Source: a bacterium (GTDB lineage Bacteria > Armatimonadota > Zipacnadia > Zipacnadales > Zipacnadaceae). From it: a DNA stretch of 64,000 nt. Shown here one piece after another: positions 26,522 through 38,628 of this stretch. A program made the position numbers and the translations under genes. The stretch covers positions 7,835 through 71,834 of the forward strand of contig JAUVXR010000013.1 of assembly GCA_030603495.1 (NCBI GenBank). The letters are read 5' to 3'. A model generated the notes under the pieces. That model saw only the letters and a list, made by a program, of their open reading frames with translations. It ran no database searches and was not told the origin of the DNA. The number at the start of each line of letters is the position of its first letter. Position 1 is the first letter of the stretch.

Positions 26522-27848
26522 TCAGGCTCCGGCCAGCGCCGCCTTCAGGCTCGCTTCGAAGATATCCAGGCTCTCGTTGACCTGCTCTTCGGTGACGACC
26601 AACGGCGGGGCGACGCGAATCACGTTGCCCAACATCCCGATGGGCGCGATGCAGGCCAGCCCCCGTAGGTACGCCTGGTGGATAATCTCGCCGGCTAACT
26701 CCTTCGCCGGGGCCTTGGACTGCACGGCCTCGACCATCTCCAGGCCCAGCACCAGCCCCATACCGCGCACGTCACCGAGCTGCTCGTACTTGTCTTTCAT
26801 CTCGTTGAAGGCATCCATCATTATCTGGCCCAGGCGGGCGGAATTCTCTACCAGGTTCTCGCGTTCGATGATCGCAATGGATGCCAGTGCCGCCGCGCAG
26901 CTCAAGGGATTGCCGCCGAAGGTAGAGCCCATTGAGCCAGGCGGCAGGGCATCCATTACCTCGCTTGTCCCTAGCACCGCCGCGCAGGGCACGCCTGAGC
27001 CCAGCCCCTTCCCTAACGTCACCAAATCGGGCTGGATGCCCCAGTGCTCCATTGCGAACATCTTGCCAGTCCGCCCGAACGAGGACTGCACCTCGTCAAG
27101 GATGAAGAAGATCCCTCTGTCCTTGCGCCACTGGTCAAGCTGTTCGAACCAGCCCGGCGGCGGGATGATGCTGCCGGCCCCGCCCTGGTACGACTCGGTC
27201 ATTACCGCGCACAGCTCGCCGCAACTTTCCTGGGAAACCACCCAGTCGAGGTACTCCAGGCACTGGAAGCCGCATACATCGGGGCCCGCGCAGCCCAGCG
27301 GGCAGCGGTAGCAGTACGGGAAGGGCGAGTGGATGCAGCCAGGCACCAGCGGGCCGTAGCCGGCGTGAACGCCCAGAGACGCACCGACGGAGGCTGCGCC
27401 GAGCGTCCGGCCGTGGAAGGCGCCGTGGAAGCCGATGATCTCCCAGCCCTCGTGGGCGCGGCGGACCATGCGGATGGCGGCTTCAGTCGCATCGCTGCCG
27501 GTGGTGACCAGGAAGGCCTTGTCCAGATAGTCCGGGCTGATTTGGACCAGTTTCTCCGCCAGGTCGGCGCGTGGCGTGCTCAGGAAGTCATAGCAGTTAT
27601 AGAGCTTCTCGGCCTGGGCCTTGATCTGCTCGACATAGTGCGGGTGACAGTGGCCGACGTTGGTCACCAGTACGCCGCTGCACCAGTCCAGGAACTCATT
27701 GCCGTCCACATCGGTTATGACACAGCCGCTGGCCTTTTCCCAGACCAGGGGTTGCTGGTAGCCGATGGAGCGGGGCTCGTATTTGGTGCGATTTCGCCAA
27801 ACACTCTCGGGCTTTGGGACCAGGAAGTTCAGTCACAATATTGGGCAT
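26522..27848 (-). CDS. class III PLP-dependent aminotransferase with apparent frameshift near the 5' end
   Basis: The main frame (from the GTG at 27709) encodes 395 residues of an acetylornithine/4-aminobutyrate-type aminotransferase: TGSDATEAA binds the PLP phosphate, LDEVQSSFGRTG has the PLP-nitrogen Asp, and TLGKGLGSG holds the Schiff-base lysine. Residues that the family needs before that GTG (SVWRNRTKYEP ... VITDVDG) are encoded upstream in the same frame, but this frame has no ATG, GTG or TTG there, only a CTG at 27832. The typical family N-terminus MPNIVTELPGPKA is encoded in the next frame from the ATG at 27848. One extra base in the CCC run near 27809-27811 would explain the break: a true frameshift or a sequencing error. 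The substrate is unknown. Confidence 0.8.
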
Positions 27849-27900
27849 AGCCTCGTTATCACCTACATACAACTAGGATGGGCATCCCGATCTGGGGTGC

Positions 27901-27929
27901 TTGACTAAGCCGACAGTGCCCTGTATAGT
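27901..27929 (+). promoter_or_regulatory. upstream rRNA operon promoter (P1)
   Basis: TTGACT (27901-27906), a 17-nt spacer, TATAGT (27924-27929). It points towards the rRNA operon. The interval 27849-28304 holds only this, P2 and the leader. Confidence 0.65.
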
Positions 27930-28154
27930 AGCACTCGTGCCAAGCGGATGCAAGTGCCAGTACGGCATACTAGTTGCAGTGGTACAAATTGCCATAGGCA
28001 GCATGACCCGAACTTAGACGTTGCCGCAAACGTCTATACTAAGGAGGACGACTACAAGAGCCGATATAAGGGTTGTTCGGGGAACCAAACGTTGCTAGGC
28101 GCGAAGTATTGGCCAGGGCGCAACAGGACAAAGTGGCTATTTTCCAAAAGGGTC

Positions 28155-28183
28155 TTGACATGAAGACGATTTAAGAGTATAGT
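28155..28183 (+). promoter_or_regulatory. proximal rRNA operon promoter (P2)
   Basis: TTGACA (28155-28160), a 17-nt spacer, TATAGT (28178-28183), about 120 bp before mature 16S and directly upstream of the processing-stem arm. Confidence 0.85.
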
Positions 28184-28203
28184 AACAAACCGTTGAGGCA
28201 AGA

Positions 28204-28230
28204 GTGATCCTTGAAAACCGAATAGCGTGC
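28204..28230 (+). other. 5' arm of the 16S rRNA processing stem
   Basis: The 27 nt at 28204-28230 are complementary to 29904-29930 behind the 16S gene at 25 of 27 positions. This long duplex around precursor 16S is the expected RNase III substrate. Confidence 0.9.
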
Positions 28231-28304
28231 AGTCAAGCTTGGATCTTTGGCATAAAGAACTGCGCTCCGGCCCGGGTCAATGGCCCGGGTATGGAGACGA
28301 GTTT

Positions 28305-29847
<1,543 letters not shown>

Positions 29848-30123
29848 AAGGAGTATCTTGCCCTCTTCGGAGGGCTGAGTAGGTCGACGACGATTCGGGC
29901 TACGCACGCTATTCGCTTTTCGAGGATCACCACGCAAACCATTAGGGTGGTTCAAGACCACGACTATGGGTCGAAGGGCAAAAGTGAAGTCGTAAGCTGT
30001 AGCTGGTGATGAGGCTTTCCCGCGAGGGGGGACTTGATCCCCCTCGTTTTTGTGTGCATCGTGCACCTTGAAAGATATCGCGCACCTGGCAAAGGCGGCC
30101 CGGCAACCGGGGAGCAAGCTGGG

Positions 30124-30200
30124 GGGCAATTAGCTCAGTTGGTTAGAGCGCGCCCCTGATAAGGGCGAGGTCCCTGGTTCGAATCCAGGATTGCCCACCA
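30124..30200 (+). tRNA. tRNA-Ile (GAT)
   Basis: Acceptor GGGCAAT / ATTGCCC, D arm GCTC-GAGC, anticodon loop CTGATAA (GAT), T arm with GGTTCGAATCC, encoded CCA at 30198-30200. It lies in the 16S-23S spacer, the usual place for tRNA-Ile. Confidence 0.98.
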
Positions 30201-30286
30201 CTTAACGGCAGACGACGACAGAAAAGGCCAGACAACGACAGATAACAGCGGAATCTGTCCACTGGCCACTATCCACTGTCCGTTGT

Positions 30287-30362
30287 GGGGACGTAGCTCA
30301 GTTGGGAGAGCGCCTCCCTTGCACGGAGGAGGTCACCGGTTCGAGCCCGGTCGTCTCCACCA
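30287..30362 (+). tRNA. tRNA-Ala (TGC)
   Basis: Acceptor GGGGACG / CGTCTCC, anticodon loop CTTGCAC (TGC), T loop GTTCGAG, encoded CCA at 30360-30362. Second spacer tRNA of the operon. Confidence 0.98.
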
Positions 30363-30514
30363 GCCTTCGCTCAACCGCGTTGAGCTACGGCCGGCTTCGC
30401 CATAGATGTCGGCAAGTAAGCCGCGGCAGGCAGGCTGCTATCGGTAATTAGTCATCAGCTATTCGGGGTATACTCTAATAGCTGATCAGTAGTTGCCGCA
30501 AAACCAGTGCACCT

Positions 30515-30611
30515 TGACAACTGCATAGGCTAAAGTAAAGCCACGTAGGTATATATACCTACAATGAGCCGAATGTTTATGATCGACTCACTCAAGACCT
30601 ATAGTTTGTGT

Positions 30612-30619
<8 letters not shown>
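30515..30619 (+). other. 5' strand of the 23S processing stem, with an inserted palindrome
   Basis: TGACAACTGCATAGG, TAAAGCCA, AATGAGCCGA and TGTGTGGTCAAGC (segments within 30515-30619) are complementary in order to segments at 33781-33840 behind 23S. The 5' strand alone carries a perfect 18-bp palindrome, GTAGGTATATATACCTAC, at 30545-30562. Confidence 0.85.
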
Positions 30620-33788
<3,169 letters not shown>

Positions 33789-33985
33789 ACACACTTGCTC
33801 TATTGTCGGCTCATTGGCTTTACCCCCTATGCAGTTGTCAGGGTGCGTGCCGCGGCCCGTATGGCCGCGCGCCCCTGATCTTATGTGGCCGGGCATTAAT
33901 CGCACCGGGCTATGCAGTTTGGTACCAAGCCCGTGTCTTGCACCAGCCACGCCAGCTTTTTACAACTGAATACGTTCAGTTTTTT

Positions 33986-34101
33986 CCCGGTGACTATAGC
34001 GGAGGGGCCACACCCGTTCCCATTCCGAACACGGCAGTTAAGCCCTCCTGCGCCGATGGTACTGCACGGGCGACTGTGTGGGAGAGTAGGCCGTCGCCGG
34101 G
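33986..34101 (+). rRNA. rrf: 5S ribosomal RNA
   Basis: Complete 5S rRNA: helix I is formed by CCCGGTGAC (33986-33994) and GTCGCCGGG (34093-34101), nine pairs with one U-G; the loop-A-to-C region CCCATTCCGAACACGG is standard; helix IV (TGCAC / GTGTG) is intact. TTTTTT follows immediately. Last gene of the rRNA operon. Its 3' 73 bp, including the T-run, is repeated at 37064-37136. Confidence 0.97.
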
Positions 34102-34106
34102 TTTTT
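34034..34106 (+). repeat. direct repeat, proximal copy (3' part of 5S rRNA; attL-like)
   Basis: 73 bp from GCAGTTAAGCC to the T-run, matching 37064-37136 at 69 of 73 positions without gaps. Differences are at 34060, 34077, 34079 and 34091. Confidence 0.95.
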
Positions 34107-34115
34107 TGCTTTTAT

Positions 34116-34148
34116 AGGGGCCGAATGGTATAATGCCATTTGGCCCCT
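34116..34148 (+). promoter_or_regulatory. hairpin carrying a -10 box in its loop
   Basis: 34116-34128 pairs with 34136-34148 over 13 bp (one G-U); the loop is TATAATG, containing a perfect -10 (TATAAT, 34129-34134). TTGCTT lies 17 bp upstream as a weak -35. It may be the island promoter, an rRNA operon terminator, or both; transcription could start about 75 nt before the first island gene. Confidence 0.55.
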
Positions 34149-34210
34149 ACTTTCTCCGAACCCGCGACCCACATAAACACGAGCATTAGGCGTCCCCGAG
34201 GTGAACACAC

Positions 34211-34804
34211 ATGGCAGTGGACAATTACCATGACGAAGCCGAGCAAAGGACAAAGATAGGATTCCTGACCGTGCGACACCTGGAGGATGGAAGCTACCGT
34301 GCTGGCCTGCTTGTTACGGATGAGAGGGGTAGGCCGCTGGAACTTCGTGCCAGCGACGCTTTACGACCTGACCGAATTCAGCAACTGCTGTACGGGGACA
34401 CGCTGATCCCTACTATCGCTCAAGTGCTATGCGGTCAACCTTTGATAGACAGCTTGCGCGAGAAACCAGACGTTATCGCGGCGGACAACCAAGCGTTTCT
34501 TCCTCTACATAAGGATGACTGTCCCGTGGTCTACATTCGCCGAACGGGCCAAGAGCTGGAGGTTGACGTGGACGGCGATGTAGACCCCCAGGAAGACCCT
34601 CCCGAGGAGGTCTTACGACCAGTTGGAGCCAGATTCGATCCTGTTGTCCTAGAGTTCGCTCGCAGAATTGAGGGAGAGGACAGACAGTTGTTGCGTGACA
34701 AACTTGCCCGCCTGCTTGAAGCATTTGACCTTGTGGAGCCCTTTGAGCGTCTTGCCAAAGCCCTCGATATGCTCCACGAGCAGCAATCTAACAAGGGAGC
34801 ATAG
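34211..34804 (+). CDS. uncharacterised 197-aa island protein
   Basis: A soluble protein with two parts. Residues 10-100 (KIGFLTVRHLEDGSYRAG, LLVTDERGRPLELR, IQQLLYGDTLIPTIAQVL) look like a compact alpha/beta domain. From memory the pattern GLLVTD..GRPLE followed by a QxxLYGxTL segment recurs in uncharacterised proteins of Planctomycetes and relatives, which I cannot verify here. Residues 110-145 are very acidic (DVDGDVDPQEDPPEE), and the C-terminus is helical. No catalytic motif is visible. The ATG follows GAGGTG at a 7-nt spacing. It ends 5 bp before the SNF2-Mrr gene, so the two are a translation unit and probably work together, perhaps as specificity or adaptor subunit and motor-nuclease. 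Confidence 0.8.
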   Translation: MAVDNYHDEAEQRTKIGFLTVRHLEDGSYRAGLLVTDERGRPLELRASDALRPDRIQQLLYGDTLIPTIAQVLCGQPLIDSLREKPDVIAADNQAFLPLHKDDCPVVYIRRTGQELEVDVDGDVDPQEDPPEEVLRPVGARFDPVVLEFARRIEGEDRQLLRDKLARLLEAFDLVEPFERLAKALDMLHEQQSNKGA

Positions 34805-34809
34805 GCAAT

Positions 34810-37071
34810 ATGCTGCACGTGAGAGATACAGCCCTCCGATTTTGGAGCAGTTTGCCGTATGTACGCCCCTTAGGCTCCTGCGTGATAACAGAGGATCTCT
34901 TACTCGTATGGCACACTAAGTTAGCTGCCCCTCTCTCTACAAGGCAGTACAAAATCCGAACTCTCGGAGCGCCAGCTTTGACGGACGACCTTGCTGCATT
35001 TCCGCCCCCCCACATCGCAGAATGGCGACTCCTTCAAGGGCCTCTTTTGGCCAACGTTAATTTTGATGCTTTCTGTCCCTCCTGCAATATTGTAGGCAAG
35101 CACTTTCTCGTGCGTGTGACTGCGCAGTCCGAATTGCCGCGCATCACCAGGGAAGGACCGACTAGATATGAGCCGAAAAGAACCGGGGAAAGGTTGCCAG
35201 TACCTGCCGCGGAGTTCCTGTGGGATGCCATCCTTGTAGTTCTCCAGCCGCCACTTGACCTCAGTCTATCGAGAATCGTTGATCTGCCACACGATCTATA
35301 TGAGTTCCAAGTACCAGGCATAGAGTTCCTCGCAAAGACGCAGCCCGGCGCTCTTCTAGGTGATGATATGGGCTTGGGTAAAACCGTTCAGGCCATCGTA
35401 GCGCTGCGGGTCCTGTTTCAAGCCGGGAGGATAAGGCACGCCCTGGTAGTTTGCCCACGAAGCGTTCTGCGACAATGGGAGAGGCACTTCGAGGAATGGG
35501 CACCTTTGCTCGTAGTTACCACTGTGGACGGTGACCGGTACGTGCGTCAAGGGTGCTGGATAGGTTATGCCAAGGCCCATGTATATTTGATGACCTACGG
35601 AATTATGCGCCAAGACATCCAGTTGATCACAAGACGCGCTGAGAACAACCCTCGCCTTCGTTTCGACGTCGTAGTTCTCGACGAAATCTCGAATATTAAG
35701 AATCCTGGCACTAGACAATCGCAAGCCGCGAAGGCTCTGCCCAAGCGGGTGGGATGGGGACTTTCGGGAACCCCATTAGAAAACCGCCCCGGTGACGTCG
35801 TAGCAGAATTCGATTTCCTGCATCCAGAATTGTTTGCGGGCCGGACGGATTTATCCAATAGCCAAGTAAGAGATAGAATTGCCCCTTATTTTATGCGGCG
35901 ACGCAAGAGCGAGGTGCTAAAGGACCTCCCTGCTCTGACGCATACCGAACACTGGCTTGAACTTACATCTCAGCAACAAGACTCCTATGAGAAGGCTTAT
36001 GAAACCGGCGTAGTGGAGCTGAGAGAAAAGGGGGAACAAGTCACTGTTACTCATATCTTTGCACTCTTGACGAAATTAAAGCAAATCTGCAACGTAGACC
36101 CGCGCACGCGCAAGAGTGGCAAACTGAAATGGCTACAGGAAAACTTAGAGCAGATGGCCAGCGATAATGACAAAGTGCTAATCTTTTCTCAGTGGTTGGA
36201 ATCTGGCGTTGACGAGATATACCAGCATTTGCCCGAGGAGAGGACACTGAGGTACGTCGGTGAGATGAGTTCGGCGAAACGTGAGGCGGTAGTGGAACGG
36301 TTCCGGAGTGACCCAGATAAGAACGTTCTTCTCCTAACCTACGGAAGCGGGGGGCACGGCCTGAATCTACAGGCAGCAAATTATGTGATATTGTTTGACC
36401 ATTGGTGGAATCCGGCGACTGAAAAGCAGGCTGTGGACAGAACTCATCGCATAGGACAGACGAAACCGGTATTTGTATATGACCTATGGATAAAGAATAC
36501 AGTTGAGGAGAAAATATACCAGATTCTGGAGGATAAGCAGCAGCTTTTTGCTGAAGTAATAGACTCGCTTGCTGTTGGTGGGGCCGAACGTACCGGGCTC
36601 AGCGAGGAGGACTTGTTTGGACTATTCGATCTTACACCTCCTCGGAGCGAAAGAGAGAAGAAGAAGCCCACAGTTCAGTATCTACTTGCCCTTACTCCCG
36701 ATCAATTTGAAGAGTTGCTTGCTCGTATTTACAGACAAACTGGATATGATGTCAGAGTCACTCCTGCCACGAGAGACCAAGGCATAGACGTGATTGCTCA
36801 CAAACAGGACGCCCTAAACCCAGAGTGCATCGCCATTCAGTGCAAGAACCATAGAGCACCTATCGGTCGCCCAGACGCACAACGCTTTCTTGGTGCAGTG
36901 ACGGACCCGAAGTATTCGCAAGCTATTCTCGTTGCTACGGCCGGCTTCACGCATGATTGCGAGGAGTTTGCCCGGAAACAAGGGCGTCTCAAGCTGGTAG
37001 ACGGCCAGCATCTCTGTGACCTCATGCAGGACCTGGAAATCTCGCTTCGTACGGAAGAGTTGAGCAGTTAA
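34810..37071 (+). CDS. SNF2-family helicase fused to Mrr-type restriction endonuclease domain
   Basis: A 753-aa protein. The N-terminal 150 residues include a CPSC pair (89-92). The SNF2 motor follows: Walker A GDDMGLGKT (184-192), motif II DEIS (291-294, an unusual variant of DEAH), SGTPLEN (319-325), and in the second lobe YGSGGHGLNLQ and DRTHRIGQ (543-550). Residues 625-740 form an Mrr_cat nuclease: FEELLARIY helix, DQGIDV with Asp660 and IQCKN with Gln677/Lys679, i.e. a complete PD-(D/E)xK site. Such motor-nuclease fusions occur in anti-phage systems (for example ZorD-like and DISARM SNF2 proteins). GGGAG precedes the ATG by ten bases. The stop codon lies inside the 5S-derived repeat. Confidence 0.9.
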   Translation: MLHVRDTALRFWSSLPYVRPLGSCVITEDLLLVWHTKLAAPLSTRQYKIRTLGAPALTDDLAAFPPPHIAEWRLLQGPLLANVNFDAFCPSCNIVGKHFLVRVTAQSELPRITREGPTRYEPKRTGERLPVPAAEFLWDAILVVLQPPLDLSLSRIVDLPHDLYEFQVPGIEFLAKTQPGALLGDDMGLGKTVQAIVALRVLFQAGRIRHALVVCPRSVLRQWERHFEEWAPLLVVTTVDGDRYVRQGCWIGYAKAHVYLMTYGIMRQDIQLITRRAENNPRLRFDVVVLDEISNIKNPGTRQSQAAKALPKRVGWGLSGTPLENRPGDVVAEFDFLHPELFAGRTDLSNSQVRDRIAPYFMRRRKSEVLKDLPALTHTEHWLELTSQQQDSYEKAYETGVVELREKGEQVTVTHIFALLTKLKQICNVDPRTRKSGKLKWLQENLEQMASDNDKVLIFSQWLESGVDEIYQHLPEERTLRYVGEMSSAKREAVVERFRSDPDKNVLLLTYGSGGHGLNLQAANYVILFDHWWNPATEKQAVDRTHRIGQTKPVFVYDLWIKNTVEEKIYQILEDKQQLFAEVIDSLAVGGAERTGLSEEDLFGLFDLTPPRSEREKKKPTVQYLLALTPDQFEELLARIYRQTGYDVRVTPATRDQGIDVIAHKQDALNPECIAIQCKNHRAPIGRPDAQRFLGAVTDPKYSQAILVATAGFTHDCEEFARKQGRLKLVDGQHLCDLMQDLEISLRTEELSS

Positions 37072-37136
37072 GCCCTCCTGCGCCGATGGCACTGCACGGG
37101 CGACTGCGGGGGAGAGTAGGTCGTCGCCGGGTTTTT
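37064..37136 (+). pseudogene. 5S rRNA 3' fragment (direct repeat, distal copy; attR-like)
   Basis: Second copy of the 3' 73 bp of 5S rRNA. Two of its four differences (C at 37107, G at 37109) break helix IV, which is paired in the proximal copy, so this copy is unlikely to be functional. The 5' half of a 5S gene is absent. Confidence 0.9.
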
Positions 37137-37208
37137 CGTTCGTCGGTACGCTCCGTTTTGGCCACTCTACGCACGTGTTTGGGCCCTCTCCGTCGTGACC
37201 CCTTTCAG

Positions 37209-37238
37209 TTGACTTTTGCCCCCTAAATAGAGTATAAT
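37209..37238 (+). promoter_or_regulatory. sigma-70 promoter downstream of the island
   Basis: TTGACT (37209-37214), an 18-nt spacer, TATAAT (37233-37238); transcription would start about 85 nt before the gene at 37329. Confidence 0.8.
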
Positions 37239-37328
37239 TCTGAGGCTCAGACGGTCTATATCTGATAAACTGTCGTCGGACGAGAGGCTCTCATAACGTC
37301 ATGTATCGTCCGAGGAGTTTGAGAATAT

Positions 37329-37673
37329 ATGGAGACTTTGGTCCAGAAGATCCGCGATATCTTCTGGGGCCAGCCCAGCGAAAACGGCAACGGGATGGCT
37401 CCGGCAATGCGGATCACCGTACAATGTGACTGCGGCGAGCAAATCTCAACACGCATCGAAAAAGCATACGAGCTACAAGAGCAATATCTGCAGGCCTCTG
37501 ATAACGACAAAGATAAACCACCAGCCATCGCCGGCTATCTGTTGAGAAAAGAGCTCGTCGGTAACTGCTGCCAGAACCCAGTGCGGGTTATCGTGCATTT
37601 CGACGCCGAAAGGTGTCCGGCTGACCACAGTATCGAGGGCGGCGAGTGGGTCTCGGCCGAAGAATGCCTGTAA
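37329..37673 (+). CDS. small hypothetical protein with CxC and CC motifs
   Basis: A 114-aa cytoplasmic protein. Residues 29-40 read ITVQCDCGEQIS, and a second pair of cysteines (NCCQNPVRV) is near residue 80; together they could bind a metal, and a further Cys lies near 95 and 113. The pattern of two beta-rich blocks, each starting with cysteines, suggests a small zinc-stabilised fold. I do not recognise the family. It has its own promoter at 37209-37238 and is followed after 41 bp by the presenilin-like membrane protein, with which it may be co-transcribed. The ATG at 37329 lacks a strong Shine-Dalgarno. Confidence 0.65.
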   Translation: METLVQKIRDIFWGQPSENGNGMAPAMRITVQCDCGEQISTRIEKAYELQEQYLQASDNDKDKPPAIAGYLLRKELVGNCCQNPVRVIVHFDAERCPADHSIEGGEWVSAEECL

Positions 37674-37714
37674 CCTGGGGGAGTGGCTCGAGGCGTCGTG
37701 CGGAGGGATGAGCT

Positions 37715-38614
37715 ATGAGTGGCATCAGCGAAGCAGCCTCCGAGCCGCGCGGTAGCTGGTTGTTGCTAGGATCGCCGGTAGGGAAATTAGTCCTGCTGGC
37801 GATTGGCATCTATGTCGTTCTGGTCAGTACCCCCCTGATTCCCCTTCCCCCCAGCTACGGCCTGTATCTGGTCTTGGCGGGGTCGCTCGTGGCGACGCTC
37901 CTGCTGGCGGCGTTGTCGCTGATGCTGCTGATCAATGGTGCTCGGCTGCATCTATCAGTAGCTCATGAAGTGGGTCTGGTGGCTATCTCAGTGGGCCTGT
38001 GGCTGGGCCTGACCAGGTTAGCCGAACTGACTCACCTGCTCCAGCTACTCATCGCGCCCGTTGCTACCGTAGTCTTCCTGCTGGCGTGCTTATGGCTGGG
38101 GAGAGTGATATCACGCCTGTTCCGGGACCGGAGCATCCTCCTGCCGGTCTGTGGGGCGGCGGCGGTGATGGATATTTTCACGGTCTACGCTGGGCCGACG
38201 GGCATGATGCTGGAGCAGCACCCCGAGTTTGTTAAGAGCCTGTCGGTGGCTATTCCCCAGATCGGTTCAGCCGCGGGCGAAGCGGGCCTGGCGGGGCTCA
38301 GCATCGCCAACTTCATCGGCCTGGGCGATTTCATATTCCTCGCGGCATTTCTGACCGCAGGAGCCAGGTTCGGTTTCAATCTGGCCCGCACGGCGGGGGT
38401 GGTGCTGCTTCTGGTGGCCGCGGGAATGACTGTGCACGTTTTCTCACGTGTTATGATGGGCATGCCGCTGCTCCCGTTCATCGTAGTGGGGTTTGTAGCG
38501 GCAAACTGGCGCGAGTTCCGCTTGAGCGCGGAGGAGAAGAAGGCGGTCGCTGCGGGAGCACTGCTGATCGCTGGGTTGATGCTGATAATGTGGCTGCTGG
38601 TCTGCCGAAGCTGA
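37715..38614 (+). CDS. presenilin/signal-peptide-peptidase-like GxGD intramembrane protease homologue
   Basis: A 299-aa protein with about eight or nine hydrophobic spans. It has all three landmarks of GxGD aspartyl proteases in order: an Asp in a membrane span (VMDIFTVYAG, Asp153), then about 50 residues later GLGDFIF (202-208, Asp205), and in the following part a PLLP sequence (251-254) in the place of the PAL motif. The text around GLGDFIF is strikingly like presenilin. In this family the two aspartates cut transmembrane helices. The YD of presenilin is MD here and PAL is PLL, so activity is not certain. The ATG at 37715 has GGAGGGATG upstream. It converges with folK. Confidence 0.7.
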   Translation: MSGISEAASEPRGSWLLLGSPVGKLVLLAIGIYVVLVSTPLIPLPPSYGLYLVLAGSLVATLLLAALSLMLLINGARLHLSVAHEVGLVAISVGLWLGLTRLAELTHLLQLLIAPVATVVFLLACLWLGRVISRLFRDRSILLPVCGAAAVMDIFTVYAGPTGMMLEQHPEFVKSLSVAIPQIGSAAGEAGLAGLSIANFIGLGDFIFLAAFLTAGARFGFNLARTAGVVLLLVAAGMTVHVFSRVMMGMPLLPFIVVGFVAANWREFRLSAEEKKAVAAGALLIAGLMLIMWLLVCRS

Positions 38615-38628
38615 GGCTGTGCAAGACC

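Larger units (their letters stand above)
34107..37063 (+). mobile_element. candidate genomic island inserted at the 5S rRNA gene
   Basis: A 2.96-kb segment bounded by the 73-bp 5S-derived direct repeats. It carries its own promoter-like hairpin and two genes (197 aa and a SNF2-Mrr fusion) that occupy almost all of it. Base composition looks lower in GC than the flanks (for example 23 G/C in 36481-36540). No integrase or transposase is seen, so it would have to move with outside help, or is a remnant. An alternative is a second, truncated 5S gene with foreign DNA between the two copies. Confidence 0.65.

Noticed and set aside
27948-28163. A 71-codon open frame in the rRNA operon leader
   Set aside because: It overlaps the P2 promoter, has no ribosome-binding site and no recognisable protein features; the interval is explained as leader DNA.
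34107-37063. An integrase, transposase or toxin gene within the 5S island
   Set aside because: Both strands contain only shadows of the two large genes; no tyrosine- or serine-recombinase motif is visible.
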